A DNA stretch of 64,000 nt from Coprococcus_C hominis (lineage in GTDB: Bacteria > Bacillota > Clostridia > Lachnospirales > Lachnospiraceae): the NCBI RefSeq assembly GCF_020687505.1, contig NZ_JAJEQT010000002.1; one strand, written 5' to 3'. Of the stretch, positions 27,463-36,574 are shown in pieces. Below the pieces are notes generated by a model, which was given only the letters and a program-made list of their open reading frames with translations, was not told where the DNA came from and did not search any database. Each line of letters starts with the position of its first letter. Within the stretch, counting starts at the first letter, position 1. Made by a program: the position numbers and the translations under genes.

Positions 27463-27627
27463 ATGCCAATGGACAAAAAAGATCAACTTGCAGAATTAAT
27501 TTCAAATGCGGAAACTTCCTTTTATAATGGGCAATTACAAGAGGCGTTCAGTCTTTCTTTATCAGCTATAAAACTCGATGAGAACTGTAACATATCAAAG
27601 CTCCCGGCAGAGCTCCAATCATGTTAA
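27463..27627 (+). pseudogene. N-terminal fragment of a helical repeat protein
   Basis: ATG 27463, with AAGGGGATG upstream, begins a helical segment (DQLAELISNAETSFYNGQLQ) similar to a tetratricopeptide pair, but the frame leaves this pattern at about 27590 and stops at 27627. The following DNA is the 3' part of an unrelated membrane protein, so this is probably a recombination junction. Confidence 0.45.
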
Positions 27628-28122
27628 GGTACATAGCGGAAATGCTGTCAGAAATTACAAATCACGTTATGGGAAAGGCATTCGGCCAACTTATACGGTG
27701 CTGCAGATTAAGGCGGATTCACCGGTCAATGGTGCCGATGTGTTCTGGTATGAGGGAAATTGCAGCATTCTGGGCAGTAAGAATGTTTATATAGGCTATA
27801 ATGATAATTCCATGTCGGTCGTATCACAGTTTGAACTGGTGATGACGATCATAAGCGGTGCATTTTTATTATTCCATACAGTTTCGGCACGGTTGCTCAG
27901 TAAGAAAAATCCATATGGCGGGAAGCTTTTCTGGTTCTTTAAATTTTGACCGGTCCTGTAGTTTATCTTTTGTTTGGATATTTTATTATGTTCGCATGGT
28001 TAGCCATAATGATAACCGCAATGATTCTGCTTCGAAAAAATAAAGCAAATTTTCTATCTTTTATAATACCGTGGTTCGTGGGATTCGTTGGATGTTTGGT
28101 AGTAGTGTTTGTAATACTTTGA
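27600..28122 (+). pseudogene. Membrane protein remnant (DUF3592-like), frameshifted
   Basis: One frame runs to 27949 and has a beta-rich stretch (GIRPTYTVLQIKADSPVNG) and one membrane helix. A second frame from about 27946 to 28122 continues LTGPVVYLLFGYFIMFAWL and ends with another helix. The two join around 27946 as one protein with a frameshift. No start codon is seen at the 5' end, which abuts the helical repeat fragment, so the N-terminus is gone as well. Confidence 0.5.
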
Positions 28123-28186
28123 TTTTCAACGATTATAAAATATGAATCCGACATGATGGTGAAATTGTAAGGAAAGCTGAAAGATA

Positions 28187-28645
28187 ATGGGGAAATACAA
28201 AAGTAAAGTATTAAAGAGAACATGTAAAAGGTGTATGATTGCGGTGCTTATAACGGCTATCCCCGGAATCATTGCCGGACTTTTTAACAGATGGCTTTTT
28301 TTAGCTGCTCTCTTTGCAATTATTCCTATCATCTATTTGGTCAATCGATTTTCCGTGATTATAAAATGGAATCTGGTCGAGGGGATCATCGAAGATGTAA
28401 CGTTAGTTAATGATTTTAACCAGCCCTATACCGAAGCTCATATTATATTTAAGACAAAAGATAATATGGAACATGAGTGCCGCTTCACGATCGGGCATTA
28501 TGGAGATTACGAAGAAGGAATAGAACCAGAGTTAGAGAATATGCTTCAAAGTGACAAAAAGTTGTTTATGAAGAAGAAAGTTCCGGTTTTTTATTCTCCA
28601 AAAGATGTTAACAGATGTATAGTGTATTTAGAAGATTCACAATGA
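28187..28645 (+). CDS. Small membrane protein, possible immunity gene
   Basis: A 152-residue protein with a basic start (MGKYKSKVLKRTCKR), two hydrophobic segments (about 17-35 and 38-55) and a soluble beta-rich part with HECRFTIGHYG and VFYSPKDVNRC, like DUF3592 domains. It lies in a row of unrelated small genes downstream of a polymorphic toxin. I infer an immunity role from context only. The ribosome site is weak. Confidence 0.55.
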   Translation: MGKYKSKVLKRTCKRCMIAVLITAIPGIIAGLFNRWLFLAALFAIIPIIYLVNRFSVIIKWNLVEGIIEDVTLVNDFNQPYTEAHIIFKTKDNMEHECRFTIGHYGDYEEGIEPELENMLQSDKKLFMKKKVPVFYSPKDVNRCIVYLEDSQ

Positions 28646-28664
28646 ATATAAAATGATATCAAGC

Positions 28665-28704
28665 GTTTTTAAAACTAAGAAATTGGTATTTGTTAGGAAA
28701 GGAA
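28665..28704 (+). repeat. 40-bp leader repeat, copy 1
   Basis: This 40-base block, from GTTTTTAAAACT to TTAGGAAAGGAA, recurs at 32481-32520 with one substitution. Both copies end in the ribosome site of the following gene, although those genes are unrelated. Confidence 0.85.
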
Positions 28705-28712
28705 CTTTATTT

Positions 28713-29297
28713 ATGACAGCTGAAACAGAGGCAATAAAAGCACAAATTCTTTCAACAGGAAACGCTGAAATATTGCTTGAGGAAAACGATTTTCTGATTG
28801 TAAAATGGATAAAACCGGAAATAAAATATAGTATGGCAGCATATCAATACGGGAAAACAGGAATGGCTAACAACTATCCATGGGAATGTAGTTTGACGGA
28901 GGAACAAATCGCATTTTTTCTGGAACATATCAATGCAGCTGTCGAGTATTTTAAATCAAAACATCATTATTTCCATCTTGAGGTTAAAGAAGTCTCCTAC
29001 GAGAATATTGTTTCTATTGATGAGCATGGAATAAAATTTAGTGATTTGCATTGGTTGACATACAAAGAATGTACTATAAATTTCAATCGGAAATATCCCA
29101 ACAGTAGAGGAAACTGTATCGGAGAAAGAAATATCACTGCCGAACCGCCATATATCGAATTGTATAGCACATACGCACATACTAAAATATTGTTTAATAA
29201 AAAAGGACTATTTCGGAAAAATAAAAACATGATAGATTTTCATAATTTGCAAAGACATATCAACGAGTTTGGCTATACAACTCTTGATTTAAGTTAA
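28713..29297 (+). CDS. Hypothetical island protein
   Basis: A 194-residue soluble protein that I do not recognise; it starts MTAETEAIKAQILSTGNAE. The ATG at 28713 follows AGGAAAGGAAC, which is part of the shared 40-bp leader; the in-frame ATG at 28653 has no site. A diverged duplicate of its first 27 codons, starting MTPETEIVKKQILSTENAE, is at 30152. The neighbourhood suggests an immunity or island-defence gene but nothing in the sequence proves it. Confidence 0.55.
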   Translation: MTAETEAIKAQILSTGNAEILLEENDFLIVKWIKPEIKYSMAAYQYGKTGMANNYPWECSLTEEQIAFFLEHINAAVEYFKSKHHYFHLEVKEVSYENIVSIDEHGIKFSDLHWLTYKECTINFNRKYPNSRGNCIGERNITAEPPYIELYSTYAHTKILFNKKGLFRKNKNMIDFHNLQRHINEFGYTTLDLS

Positions 29298-29386
29298 GAA
29301 CAATTTTATCATTTATCTAACTGATAATTTCCGAGTTTGCTGGATAGTTGATTAGAAAGAAAAATTGGAATATACGGAGGTGGACT

Positions 29387-29797
29387 ATGAGATTAGATGG
29401 ATTTGGATTATTTGTTGAAGATATGGCGAAAATGATTCGCTTTTATAGAGATGTTCTTGGCTTTGAGATTAAAGAAAGCGAAGACACATCAAATGTTTAT
29501 CTTGTTAAGGATGGAACATTGTTTTTGCTATATGGAAGAAAAGATTTTGAAAACATGACACACAGAAGGTATGAGTATATAAAAGGTCTAAATGGTCATA
29601 GCGAAATTGCACTCTATGTTGATACTTTTGAGGAAGTTGATATGGCATACAACAATGCTATAAAAAATGGTGCAACGTCTGTATTAGAACCAGAGCTTGA
29701 ACCGTGGGGACAAAGAACTTGTTATATCGCCGATCCAGAAGGTAATTTGATTGAGATTGGTTCTTGGAATAAGGTATACGAGCAAAAAGATTTATAA
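29387..29797 (+). CDS. VOC-family (glyoxalase-like) protein
   Basis: A 136-residue protein with two beta-alpha-beta-beta-beta modules: module 1 DGFGLFVEDMAKMIRFYRDVLGF, split here by the usual helix, and module 2 from HSEIALYVDTFEEVD to YIADPEGNLIEIG. Metal-ligand-type residues are His in GHSEIAL and Glu in LIEIG. Members include glyoxalases, dioxygenases and antibiotic-binding proteins; which one is not clear. The ATG at 29387 follows ACGGAGG. Confidence 0.8.
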   Translation: MRLDGFGLFVEDMAKMIRFYRDVLGFEIKESEDTSNVYLVKDGTLFLLYGRKDFENMTHRRYEYIKGLNGHSEIALYVDTFEEVDMAYNNAIKNGATSVLEPELEPWGQRTCYIADPEGNLIEIGSWNKVYEQKDL

Positions 29798-29802
29798 TTT
29801 TA

Positions 29803-30245
29803 TCCAAAACTTAATAAAAAATGGTGCCAAGGTTGAAATGACATATGAGTATGAAGTCAGTGGTTATGGACTCAAGACAGAGCAATTGGATATGAAATCG
29901 TTAGCCCGGGTAATAAGGTTTAACAAAGAACTTTGGGATGAAGTCGAAAATAATCCGGATTAATTGTATACACGGATAAAGCGGAAGTTTATGGTATGCA
30001 CATCTGATAGCGGTATGAAATTATATGAGATAGAAGAATATTCGGATCATGAATATATTACCGGATATCATGCATGGAATGTAACTTATTTTATTGACGT
30101 CATTTATGGTGCTGATATGCATTATTATATTAGCATGAAAAGGGGCTTTATTATGACACCTGAAACTGAGATAGTAAAAAAGCAAATACTTTCAACAGAA
30201 AATGCGGAAATATTGCTTGAGGAAAATGAGGCAAAAAGGTACTGA
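29803..30245 (+). pseudogene. Cluster of gene remnants
   Basis: A frame of about 50 residues (NLIKNGAKVEMTYEYEV to NNPD, ending 29963) with no start, then a second frame to 30245. The latter joins an unknown stretch (KLYEIEEYSDHEYITGYHAW) to a 27-codon diverged copy of the start of the gene at 28713, which begins at 30152. These look like leftover ends of genes after repeated cassette replacement. Confidence 0.5.
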
Positions 30246-30277
30246 AACCACGACTTTATGAGAGAGGAGAAGGAAAG

Positions 30278-30874
30278 ATGACGAATCAGGAATTGTTTGA
30301 GAGTATTCAGATGGGACATAAAGAAAAGAAGGTTTTGTCCTTATCAAAGAAACTGGTAAAAAAATGTTCGTTTAATAGAGGATCGGATGTTGAAAATCTT
30401 TGCCACTTAGCCTATTGGTTATATGTTTATGGGTGTGAGGACGAGGCTCTTAAGTTATGTGAAATTACTCATGAAGTGGAGTTCCCGGGGAAGGGAGTAT
30501 GGAATGTCTGGGATAGAATACTACTCATGTGGGGACTGGAAGTTCAAATTTACAAGAATAGAAATATGACAGAGAAGGCAGACGAACTCATCAGGCAGAT
30601 GGATAATCTGTGGCGATTTCCTCCGACTTTACCGCCGGCAGATTCTGAATTGGAAGCGGAGCGAAGAAATCGATTCACAGTAGAGTTTTGTTCTTATAAG
30701 GAAAATATTGAGGGAGAAGATTCGGTGACATCTGCGAATGAATGGAGACTGATTGGATTGATGAATTTGGTAGGGTACGGAGCTACCGGTTTATTCCCGA
30801 ATCTTGTAAAGGAAAAAGAAACGGTTGATTGTTTGATTGAAGAGTATATGTTGAATCTGAAAAAAGTAAAGTAG
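30278..30874 (+). CDS. Hypothetical helical protein (DUF6707-like)
   Basis: A 198-residue, helix-rich soluble protein with ENLCHLAYWLYVYGCEDEAL, reminiscent of tetratricopeptide-like small proteins found beside toxin genes (DUF6707 from memory). GAGAGGAGAAGGAAAG precedes the ATG, so it should be well translated. No catalytic motif is seen. Its role is unknown; the context is an immunity-rich island. Confidence 0.6.
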   Translation: MTNQELFESIQMGHKEKKVLSLSKKLVKKCSFNRGSDVENLCHLAYWLYVYGCEDEALKLCEITHEVEFPGKGVWNVWDRILLMWGLEVQIYKNRNMTEKADELIRQMDNLWRFPPTLPPADSELEAERRNRFTVEFCSYKENIEGEDSVTSANEWRLIGLMNLVGYGATGLFPNLVKEKETVDCLIEEYMLNLKKVK

Positions 30875-30930
30875 TGCCAGAGCTGCAAAAATGACAATCT
30901 CTTCAAATAATTTGTTGAATGGAGAAGAAC

Positions 30931-31308
30931 ATGAAGCAAATCGGATATGCAATAGCAACTGTGATTTTGTTGCTGACCGAGGTGTTGATTGCGTTATATG
31001 TACATGATGCATTTGTAAGACCATATATTGGTGATGTGCTGGTTGTGATTGTGATATATACGTTTATAAGAATATTTGTACCGGAGCGATGCAAATTGTT
31101 GCCGCTGTATGTATTTATTTTTGCAGCACTGGTAGAATTTTCACAGATGTTCCATATTGTGGAAGTATTAGGCTGGCAGGATAACCGATTCTTAAGTGCT
31201 TTGGTCGGTTCTGTATTTGATTGGAAAGATATCCTGTGCTATGTCGCCGGGTGTATATTGCTTGGAGTGTATGAGGTGTTGGTACGAAATACTGCAAGAA
31301 GGAGATAA
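30931..31308 (+). CDS. DUF2809-family small membrane protein
   Basis: A 125-residue protein with four hydrophobic segments and the DUF2809 pattern PYIGDVLVV, then ALVEFSQMF and the DWKDILCYVAGC ending. The family is of unknown function. ATG 30931 has GGAGAAG directly upstream. It is followed by an AT-rich gap with another remnant. Confidence 0.75.
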   Translation: MKQIGYAIATVILLLTEVLIALYVHDAFVRPYIGDVLVVIVIYTFIRIFVPERCKLLPLYVFIFAALVEFSQMFHIVEVLGWQDNRFLSALVGSVFDWKDILCYVAGCILLGVYEVLVRNTARRR

Positions 31309-31310
31309 AA

Positions 31311-31436
31311 ATCGAAATTCTTAAAAGCGATCAGATTCCGTTTTACAGTGCCTCTGTCACGGATTTAGCTTCTCAGGCGGTTGCCTTTAGTAGTGGATAT
31401 ATGCTGTTGTGGACGGATTCTTTTGGTGTTCGGTAG
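31311..31436 (+). pseudogene. Short coding remnant
   Basis: A 41-codon frame without a start (EILKSDQIPFYSASVTDLA... to FGVR) has protein-like composition and a clean stop, but no ribosome site. It begins immediately after the DUF2809 gene. Probably the C-terminal end of a deleted gene. Confidence 0.35.
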
Positions 31437-31517
31437 TATAGGATGTAACGATACCAAATCACGATTTACTAAATCGAGATTTAAGCAAGAGATGATTTGC
31501 AATAATGGAGGTTACTT

Positions 31518-32294
31518 ATGAGTCTATTTGATGTATTGAGTAAGGGTTTTTGTTCAAAAAAAAGGGAATCAAATGAAATATTATCACAAGAAGAGTATAA
31601 AGATAAGTTTTTACATGGTGATGAATATATTAAAAGAGAACTTTATGACGAATACATATCTCGAAGGTTGTCAGAAGAATTCGGGTTGAAATATAATGAA
31701 AAGATAAAAAAATGGCACTCTGAATGGAGTGCTAATCGGCGTTTTGTGGTCGAATTATGTTATCCAAGAGGAAATCACATATACTTGCGCTGGGGATATA
31801 ATTATGATTTTATCCCTGATATCAATAGTAAAAATAAGTTGACATGGCATCGGACAGAAAGTTCTGTAAAAATACACATTGCTGATGCTTGGTATAATCA
31901 CATAGAGGATGAAAGAGAACAAGACTGTGGATATACAAAGGAAGAATTTTATAATCCAAGGAAATGCACAAGTTTTCAATATCAAATACCTACCTACACG
32001 TCCGATATAGAATTTGCATTGGAATATATAAAAAATGTGATAGATAAAAATATCCCACTGATAAGAGAGTGGATAAATAATGTACAAACAGTTGATGATG
32101 CCATTACTGTTCTTAATCAGAGGATAGTAACTTTACCCCATATATATGTTCCGTATATGTGTCATATCAGAGCGTTTTTATATGCAAAGAATAACGATAT
32201 AGATAATGCAATCGAATCTATTAAACAAGGTTATGAAAATAGCGAGATACCACAAGTTATAATTGATAAATTGGTTCAGATTGCTAATGGGTAA
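31518..32294 (+). CDS. Hypothetical protein
   Basis: A 258-residue soluble protein rich in Lys, Glu and aromatic residues. It starts MSLFDVLSKGF, has a middle with SANRRFVVELCYPRGNHIYLRWGYN that looks like a DUF4304-type beta-sheet, and a helical end with FLYAKNNDIDNAIESIKQG, like one tetratricopeptide unit. AATGGAGG lies upstream. No membrane segment. Function unknown; the position in the island suggests an immunity protein. Confidence 0.6.
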   Translation: MSLFDVLSKGFCSKKRESNEILSQEEYKDKFLHGDEYIKRELYDEYISRRLSEEFGLKYNEKIKKWHSEWSANRRFVVELCYPRGNHIYLRWGYNYDFIPDINSKNKLTWHRTESSVKIHIADAWYNHIEDEREQDCGYTKEEFYNPRKCTSFQYQIPTYTSDIEFALEYIKNVIDKNIPLIREWINNVQTVDDAITVLNQRIVTLPHIYVPYMCHIRAFLYAKNNDIDNAIESIKQGYENSEIPQVIIDKLVQIANG

Positions 32295-32356
32295 GAAAGA
32301 GACAAATTCTAGTTTGTCAAATTGAAAAATTAGAATTATGAAAGGAGAGCTTGCTT

Positions 32357-32470
32357 ATGGGACAGATAGCAAATCAAATGGCATTAGAATTATTTTTTAG
32401 GATTAAAGAGCGAATAAAAGAAAAAAAGAAGCAAAAACAAGACAATAAAAACAATGGTTCAAAGAAATAG
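32357..32470 (+). CDS. 37-residue basic small protein
   Basis: The ATG at 32357 follows AAAGGAGAGC with good spacing and gives a helical, lysine-rich peptide (MGQIANQMALELFFRIKERI, then a KEKKKQKQ tail). The strong ribosome site is the only support. It could be a real small protein or the beginning of a lost gene. Confidence 0.4.
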   Translation: MGQIANQMALELFFRIKERIKEKKKQKQDNKNNGSKK

Positions 32471-32480
32471 ACAACTTCCA

Positions 32481-32520
32481 GTTTTTAAAACTAAGAAATC
32501 GGTATTTGTTAGGAAAGGAA
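32481..32520 (+). repeat. 40-bp leader repeat, copy 2
   Basis: Identical to 28665-28704 except for one base; it ends in the ribosome site of the acetyltransferase gene. A shorter relative (AAATCGGTATTTTTAG) is found at about 22218 before the epimerase gene. Confidence 0.85.
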
Positions 32521-32524
32521 TAAG

Positions 32525-33052
32525 ATGGTACTTGAAACAGATAGGCTCACTTTAAGAGAATATGTTACAGAGGATTTTGACGCACTTTTTGAGATAGTCT
32601 CTGATATAGAAACTATGCAACATTATCCGGCACCTTTTGATGAAGATAAAACAAGGAGTTGGATCCAGTGGAATTTGGATAATTATAAAAAGTGTGGTTT
32701 TGGACTCTGGGCAGTTGTGTTGAAAGAAACGGGAGAATTTATTGGAGATTGTGGTATTACTATACAGGATATTGACGGAGAAATGCTTCCGGAAATAGGC
32801 TATCATATTCATAAAAAATATTGGAGAAAAGGCTTTGCTAAAGAAGCTGCTAGAGCAGTACGAGATTAGGTATTTCTTAATACGCAATACGATATAATTT
32901 ATTCGTACATGAAATACACTAACGTAGGCTCTTATTCTACTGCTTTAGCAAATGGAATGAAAAAAGTAAAGGAATATCAAGATCCTAAAAATACGATTTC
33001 TTATGTCTATGCTATTACAAGAGAAGAGTGGAAAAAAATGAAAGAAAACTGA
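32525..33052 (+). pseudogene. GNAT N-acetyltransferase (RimJ/RimL-like) with in-frame stop
   Basis: The first 114 codons encode a GNAT start (LETDRLTLREYVTEDFDALF) through the acetyl-CoA loop region (KKYWRKGFAKEAA). A TAG at 32867-32869 interrupts it. In the same frame the next 60 codons encode the expected C-terminal half (YMKYTNVGSYSTALANGMKK to MKEN, stop at 33052). So a single nonsense change, for example TGG to TAG, truncates the enzyme before the C-terminal strands. Amber suppression or a sequencing error would restore it. Confidence 0.8.
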
Positions 33053-33190
33053 GTTAATTTCAGTACTAATATCAATGCACAAACTGCATTTTTGATAAAA
33101 AGTGCATTGATAAACTGAACTATAAGGGGTTATATCCAGTATGAGCTTTGCTCTTGGTTATACCGTTGGTTCTAAGAGCAAAAATAAACA

Positions 33191-33232
33191 CCAAAAGACC
33201 GCCATGTTTGGTAAACTTTGGCGGTCTTTTGG
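33191..33232. terminator. Strong bidirectional terminator hairpin
   Basis: CCAAAAGACCGCCA pairs with TGGCGGTCTTTTGG, a perfect 14-bp stem with a 14-base loop. No gene is supported in 33053-33516; a 55-codon frame (33141-33308) runs through the stem. Confidence 0.8.
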
Positions 33233-33516
33233 TCAAACATATATCCGGTTTTGTGGTGCGGAAGAATATGCCATAATTATTTTGAATTGTGATACAATGA
33301 AAATATAGTCAGATGGAATGTAAACGTCAAACCATGCGCTTACGAAATGTCTGCTGCTTTTTTGCTCTATAAGAAAATGCCATTACCAGAAAATGAATTA
33401 TTTAAAAAAAATGGGAATAGAATAAGGACAGAAGCAGCTGACTGTGCTAAAATATGCATGAAATGTATTACCAAAATATAAAGAAATTTCAAAAAATGGG
33501 AATGGGAGATAGTGAT

Positions 33517-34713
33517 ATGCAGTTTATTGTAAGGCAAAAGTATCTAGATGAATTGATTGAATTATATGGGACGCCAGATATAAAAGTAATCACGGGCATC
33601 AGACGAAGCGGCAAGTCTGTTTTGCTGCAGGAATTTATCACTTATCTGCAGTCGTTAGAGGAAAAGAGCAATATTGTAATGATAAACCTTCAGGAATTAG
33701 AGTTTGATCATTTGCTGGAATATCATGCATTGCATAAGTATATCTTGGGACAATATAAAGAGGGAATGAATAACGTATTATTGATTGATGAGGTTCAGAT
33801 GTGCCCTCAGTTCGAACTTGCAATCAATAGTATTTATACAAAAGGAATCTATGATATTTATGTTACCGGTTCAAATGCATTTTTGTTAAGTTCAGATTTG
33901 GCAACACTTTTTACTGGAAGAACGATGGAAATAAAGGTATATCCTTTTTCTTTTGTGGAATATCTGACTTATTATGGAATTACGGATGGGTATGATGATG
34001 CATTTGATCAGTATGTCCGAACCGGTGGTATGCCGGGAGCTTATGTATATAAGACAGAGGATAGACAGTATGATTATATCAGAGATGTGTATGGGACTAT
34101 TCTTATAAGAGATTTGGTTGAGAAATATAGAATAAGAAATACATCAGAGTTTGCCAGTATATCTGAATTTATGATGGATAATATTGGCAACCTGCTTTCT
34201 CCCAATAATATCTGCAAGACATTAAATAATGACCAAAGAGAGATTACCAGAAAGACAGTATCAAAATACATTGGTTATTTAGAGAACGCATTTCTATTTT
34301 ATGAGGCAAAACGGTATGACCTAAAGGGAAAAAAATATCTCGAAAACAATAGTAAGTTTTATCTTTGCGATCCAGCATTTCGATATGCAGTCAATGGTAC
34401 ACGAAATATGGACTTTGGAAGGGTTTATGAGAATATTGTTTATCTGGAGTTACGAAGGAGAGGTTATGAGGTATATGTTGGTAAACTTTATAAAAAAGAA
34501 GTGGACTTTGTAGCAAAGAAACGAGACACACTGATATACATTCAGGTAAGTGACAATATTTCAGATGAAACAACATTTGAGAGGGAATATTCGCCATTGC
34601 TTGCAATACGAGATGCATATCCTAAGATGGTAATTGCAAGGACACATCATGAAACTTATGATTATCAGGGTGTGCAGGTGGTCGATATTTGCAGATGGCT
34701 GCGATGCAGATAG
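33517..34713 (+). CDS. AAA_14/DUF4143 ATPase (second copy)
   Basis: A 398-residue paralogue of the ATPase at 24192. Walker A is GIRRSGKS (27-34), Walker B is NVLLIDEVQ, the sensor is YVTGSNAFLLSS, and the C-terminal DUF4143 nuclease-like core is KKEVDFVAKK with IYIQVS. The ATG at 33517 follows GGGAG at 8 bases; the first in-frame ATG (33454) has no site. The pair delimits the toxin/immunity stretch of the island. Confidence 0.9.
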   Translation: MQFIVRQKYLDELIELYGTPDIKVITGIRRSGKSVLLQEFITYLQSLEEKSNIVMINLQELEFDHLLEYHALHKYILGQYKEGMNNVLLIDEVQMCPQFELAINSIYTKGIYDIYVTGSNAFLLSSDLATLFTGRTMEIKVYPFSFVEYLTYYGITDGYDDAFDQYVRTGGMPGAYVYKTEDRQYDYIRDVYGTILIRDLVEKYRIRNTSEFASISEFMMDNIGNLLSPNNICKTLNNDQREITRKTVSKYIGYLENAFLFYEAKRYDLKGKKYLENNSKFYLCDPAFRYAVNGTRNMDFGRVYENIVYLELRRRGYEVYVGKLYKKEVDFVAKKRDTLIYIQVSDNISDETTFEREYSPLLAIRDAYPKMVIARTHHETYDYQGVQVVDICRWLRCR

Positions 34714-34819
34714 ATGAATTCCGGGTTATAGGTCTGTTAGAGTATTGATAAAAGAGATTATTCATGATACAATATCCGAAAAATCGGAAATAGAAAAGCA
34801 GAGGAAAGGGTATTGCACC

Positions 34820-35020
34820 ATGAAGATATATGAGAAAATATTTGCAAGACTTGAAGAATTACATATGAGCCAGACGGAACTGTCCAGAAGAACCGGTATT
34901 GCAACCAGTACGATCAGTGACTGGCGAAAGAAGCAGATTAATCCACAGGCGGATAAACTGGTGTCTATATGTAAGGCGCTGGATATGACGCTTGTGGAAT
35001 TACTTTGTGACGAAGAATGA
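34820..35020 (+). CDS. XRE-family helix-turn-helix protein
   Basis: A 66-residue Cro/C1-type DNA-binding protein. HTH: LEELHMSQTELSRRTGIATS with recognition helix TISDWRKKQINPQ. ATG 34820 follows GAGGAAAGGG. It is nothing but the DNA-binding domain, so dimerisation is through the same fold. It overlaps the next gene by 4 bases (ATGA), suggesting co-translation. Confidence 0.85.
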   Translation: MKIYEKIFARLEELHMSQTELSRRTGIATSTISDWRKKQINPQADKLVSICKALDMTLVELLCDEE

Positions 35021-35475
35021 TCAGTTACCTTGCACTTCTTGATGTCTGCAAGCAAATCAACGATAGTGCCCGGTCGAAGAAACAGCAGCGGAATGTTTCT
35101 GTTATTCAGGATATTGATGGGAACAATATTGGGGATGATCTGCCAAGTGAGTATAGCGGATCAAAATATACACATAGTATCAAAGGAACAAATGCGAAAG
35201 CGAAAGCGAATGCTGTACAAGGAATTTCTGAAATGATAGAAATAGCAGTAGGAAAACATTTTCGGGAAAATAAGGAGAGCAAGCATTGGAGAAATGCAAT
35301 GTATGGCTGGTATCGTTATGATTCAAGATTTGCAATTCCGGTATATAGAGATGATGAAGAGGTGGAGAGGTATAACATTTTTCATGCTTCGCTGATTGTA
35401 AGATATTCAGAGGATGGGAAACTGTATTTGTATGACGTAATAGACATAAAAAAAAGAAACGAGCAACCCGATTGA
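35017..35475 (+). CDS. Fragment of a large mobile-element protein (C-terminal domain)
   Basis: A 152-residue frame starting at ATG 35017. The part from KAKANAVQGISEMIEIA to YGWYRYDSRFAIPVYRDD and LYLYDVIDIKK matches, from memory, the end of very large polyvalent proteins of conjugative elements and phages (MuF/LPD type). The start region is unrelated and there is no further N-terminal domain, so I take it as a remnant fused by chance behind the XRE gene. Confidence 0.45.
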   Translation: MISYLALLDVCKQINDSARSKKQQRNVSVIQDIDGNNIGDDLPSEYSGSKYTHSIKGTNAKAKANAVQGISEMIEIAVGKHFRENKESKHWRNAMYGWYRYDSRFAIPVYRDDEEVERYNIFHASLIVRYSEDGKLYLYDVIDIKKRNEQPD

Positions 35476-35713
35476 GCCGTAAGGCTGTACACGACAAAAA
35501 ACCCATTCCTTTTTATGAATAGATGATACAATATAGTAGAAGAAATGTCAATCCGAATATTCGAAAATTAAAACGTTAAGATGGTATTTGTATATAATAA
35601 AAGTAGGGCTATGATTACTTGCTGTAATGACGGTACAAGACCTGTTATTTTTAAGATTGAGAGAATAGAAATTGATAAGTGATAAATCGCAATTGATGGA
35701 GGTAGTGTGAATT
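35476..35713. other. AT-rich intergenic region
   Basis: No gene, terminator or repeat recognised. Confidence 0.5.
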
Positions 35714-36118
35714 ATGAAAAAGATTGTATGTGCAATGCTATGTATTCTGCTTGTATTTAGTTTGAGTGCTTGTGGCGGAAATGTTAATGAAGTAAATACG
35801 CATAATGTAGAATCTGAAATATATTCTGAAGAGGACATTGCAACTGCTATTGACACCATAAAAAAAGAGTTTAAGAGCAACTGGAATGGATGTACTCTTA
35901 CAGAAATTTATTATGCAGGGGATGACAGTTCTAAAGACCATCAAGATTGGGCAGATAGGAACAATGCAGATGAAGTCATTGTTTTGCTATCTTCGTTCGA
36001 TGTTGATTCATCTGGAGGAGATGGTTCTCTGAATCCAAATAGTACATACAATGATTGGAAGTGGATTTTAGTTAGAACAAATGGCGGACAATGGCAACAT
36101 GTTGATCATGGATATTAA
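35714..36118 (+). CDS. Small lipoprotein of unknown function
   Basis: A 134-residue protein with a lipoprotein signal peptide ending in LSACGG (Cys19-20 region), an acidic linker and a small alpha/beta domain with DRNNADEVIVLLSSF and WKWILVRTNGGQW. ATG 35714 follows GGAGGTAGTG. It would sit on the outer membrane face. It ends 8 bases before the truncated CYTH copy. Confidence 0.65.
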   Translation: MKKIVCAMLCILLVFSLSACGGNVNEVNTHNVESEIYSEEDIATAIDTIKKEFKSNWNGCTLTEIYYAGDDSSKDHQDWADRNNADEVIVLLSSFDVDSSGGDGSLNPNSTYNDWKWILVRTNGGQWQHVDHGY

Positions 36119-36125
36119 AATGAAT

Positions 36126-36502
36126 TCCGGGAATTCCACTTCGCCCATAACAAGCCCATCAAACAATCCTTCAAAGAGATCAAGCTCTAAGGTAAGCCCC
36201 TGATTAAGCGGAATCTTATAGCGCGTTTTCGTAATCACATTGCCGTCTGCCTTGGCACAGAGTGTCCGGTAAGCAGCTTCGTCAATCGGAAGCTCAAATT
36301 CCTGTCGGGCTAACATACCACTGCTTTTGACAGTCAGGACATATTGGCAATCGGAGACTGCAGATGCTGCGTCGTATAAGGTTTTCTTGCGTACCCGGAT
36401 CACCGGATTGGTCGTCACATATGCCTGCTCAATGCCGTAATGTGGGTATGTGTCTAGCTGATCTGGCAGTTTATGAAATAAAAATTTACGTTCGATTTCC
36501 AT
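36126..36502 (-). pseudogene. Truncated copy of the CYTH phosphatase gene
   Basis: The first ~126 codons of the intact gene at 38920-39441 are repeated here, with the same start and ribosome site. Homology stops at 36126, where the frame runs into unrelated sequence and loses the last 48 residues. About 12 of 405 bases differ between the copies, with no indels. Confidence 0.85.
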
Positions 36503-36530
36503 ATTTTGTTCCTCCGTGTCTGGAATATCT
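36126..36530. repeat. 405-bp direct repeat, left copy
   Basis: Same orientation as 39065-39469, about 97% identical by eye. The pair flanks 2.5 kb carrying the Rpn remnant and the ABC exporter. Confidence 0.9.
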
Positions 36531-36574
36531 GTCAAGCGTTTTTGAAAAAGTCCTTGACGGCATAGTTTAAGTCT

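Noticed and set aside
33141..33308. 55-codon plus-strand ORF (MSFALGYTVGSKSKNK...)
   Set aside because: It runs straight through a perfect 14-bp terminator stem and has only a weak ribosome site; its first 15 codons could still be a remnant.
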